From positions 13,389,431 to 13,449,430 of the forward strand of contig NC_088322.1 of assembly GCF_910592395.1 (NCBI RefSeq): a stretch of 60,000 bases of DNA. Reading direction: 5' to 3'. Source of the DNA: Lineus longissimus (lineage: Eukaryota; Nemertea; Pilidiophora; Heteronemertea; Lineidae). The notes beneath the pieces are model-generated. The model was not told the DNA's origin and ran no database searches. It saw nothing but the letters and a program-made list of their open reading frames with translations. A program made the position numbers and the translations under genes. Shown here piece after piece: positions 59,311 through 60,000 of this stretch (positions are counted from its first letter, which is position 1; each line of letters starts with the position of its first letter).

Positions 59311-60000
59311 CCCCAACCCAAGGCACTCTTTCCACTTGGGAAATACCGTTAAAAGTGCCTATGACAGATGTCGTTGGATCTACTAAAGAAAAAACCTTAA
59401 AGACCTTTAACAAAAGGTAAACCCATCAGTACCGTTTGGTTTATACATTACTCGAAGAAATTATTACAGACGTACGACTTCAACCGGTCAATTTCGGCCC
59501 ATCTGCATGTACTGTATGATTGCTATAACACGCATACAAAAAGTGATACCGATATTAAATTATTCATGTACTGGTAATTACCCTCTAATCTAATTTGTAA
59601 CGCAATATAAGCTTCCCTAATGACCAACATGTCGTCAAAGAATAAAAGCTACGTATCAGATTTTCCATTCCATTCCGTAGTATTCATGTTACTTCTATAG
59701 TTTAGCAATCTAAATAACAATTACAAAAAGCCGGCGGTGTGTCTGCCAATTACATCTCAAAAGATTGGAAGTTGTAAACATCCGATAGAACATGGGAAAA
59801 AGTCACGACCGATATTCTAACTAGATCATCCGTCTTTCATTCTGCTACATTTTGTCAAGCAAGGCGAGATGACAATGTTACTCCTGACTCGGATCTATAA
59901 AAAATGTTTGAGTGTACTCACCCTTTCGCCGAAAAATAACTTTCTACAGCATCCAGAAAGAAAGTTCGAAACTGAACAATGACCGAATGATGCAAAGTCC
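59311..60000. other. No gene seen
   Basis: AT-rich sequence after the 63-bp array, with no repeat or frame of note. Confidence 0.5.

Overview
This is animal nuclear DNA, probably from a marine invertebrate. No open frame reaches bacterial gene density, the one convincing protein gene is split by short GT-AG introns and ends in an AATAAA signal, and the rest is AT-rich intergenic sequence crowded with small non-autonomous DNA transposons, tRNA-derived SINE heads and retroposon tails. I cannot fix the phylum from sequence alone; a deuterostome or a lophotrochozoan would both fit.

Supported genes are few. A tRNA-Ser(AGA) gene with its own pol III terminator lies at 5011-5092. A complete three-exon gene at 18608-19832 encodes a small secreted cysteine-rich protein of 97 residues: a signal peptide exon, then two cysteine-bearing exons joined by phase-1 introns, with a TATA-like box upstream and a poly(A) signal downstream. 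It matches no family I recognise. A possible last exon of a minus-strand gene lies at 52337-52477, at low confidence.

The window is mainly a record of mobile elements. Five insertions from two families carry CCGG target duplications and TGT...ACA ends, the signature of Ginger1-type DNA transposons. Two of them sit inside a 244-bp repeat at 38133-38695 whose uninterrupted sister copy is at 10852-11095, so the window holds both the empty and the filled sites. Other families are three hairpin elements ending GTGACCCG with 4-bp target duplications (44931, 50174, 51911), a 578-bp palindrome (17246-17823), a foldback element (3940-4396) with a partial sister (2072-2284), a TTAA-flanked element (41963-42296), two hAT-like miniature elements (10350, 22423) and two pogo/Tigger-like elements (30439, 56710).

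Layout: 1-10 kb holds foldback repeats and the tRNA; 10-17 kb a 97-bp miniature element, the 244-bp repeat and a CCGG element; 17-22 kb the large palindrome, the cysteine-rich gene and a local tandem duplication; 22-38 kb is mostly unassigned with scattered repeats; 38-39 kb is the nested insertion; 41-53 kb is the densest transposon and SINE zone; 53-60 kb is largely unassigned and ends in a 63-bp tandem array. The genes show no operon-like arrangement, and nothing suggests they act together.
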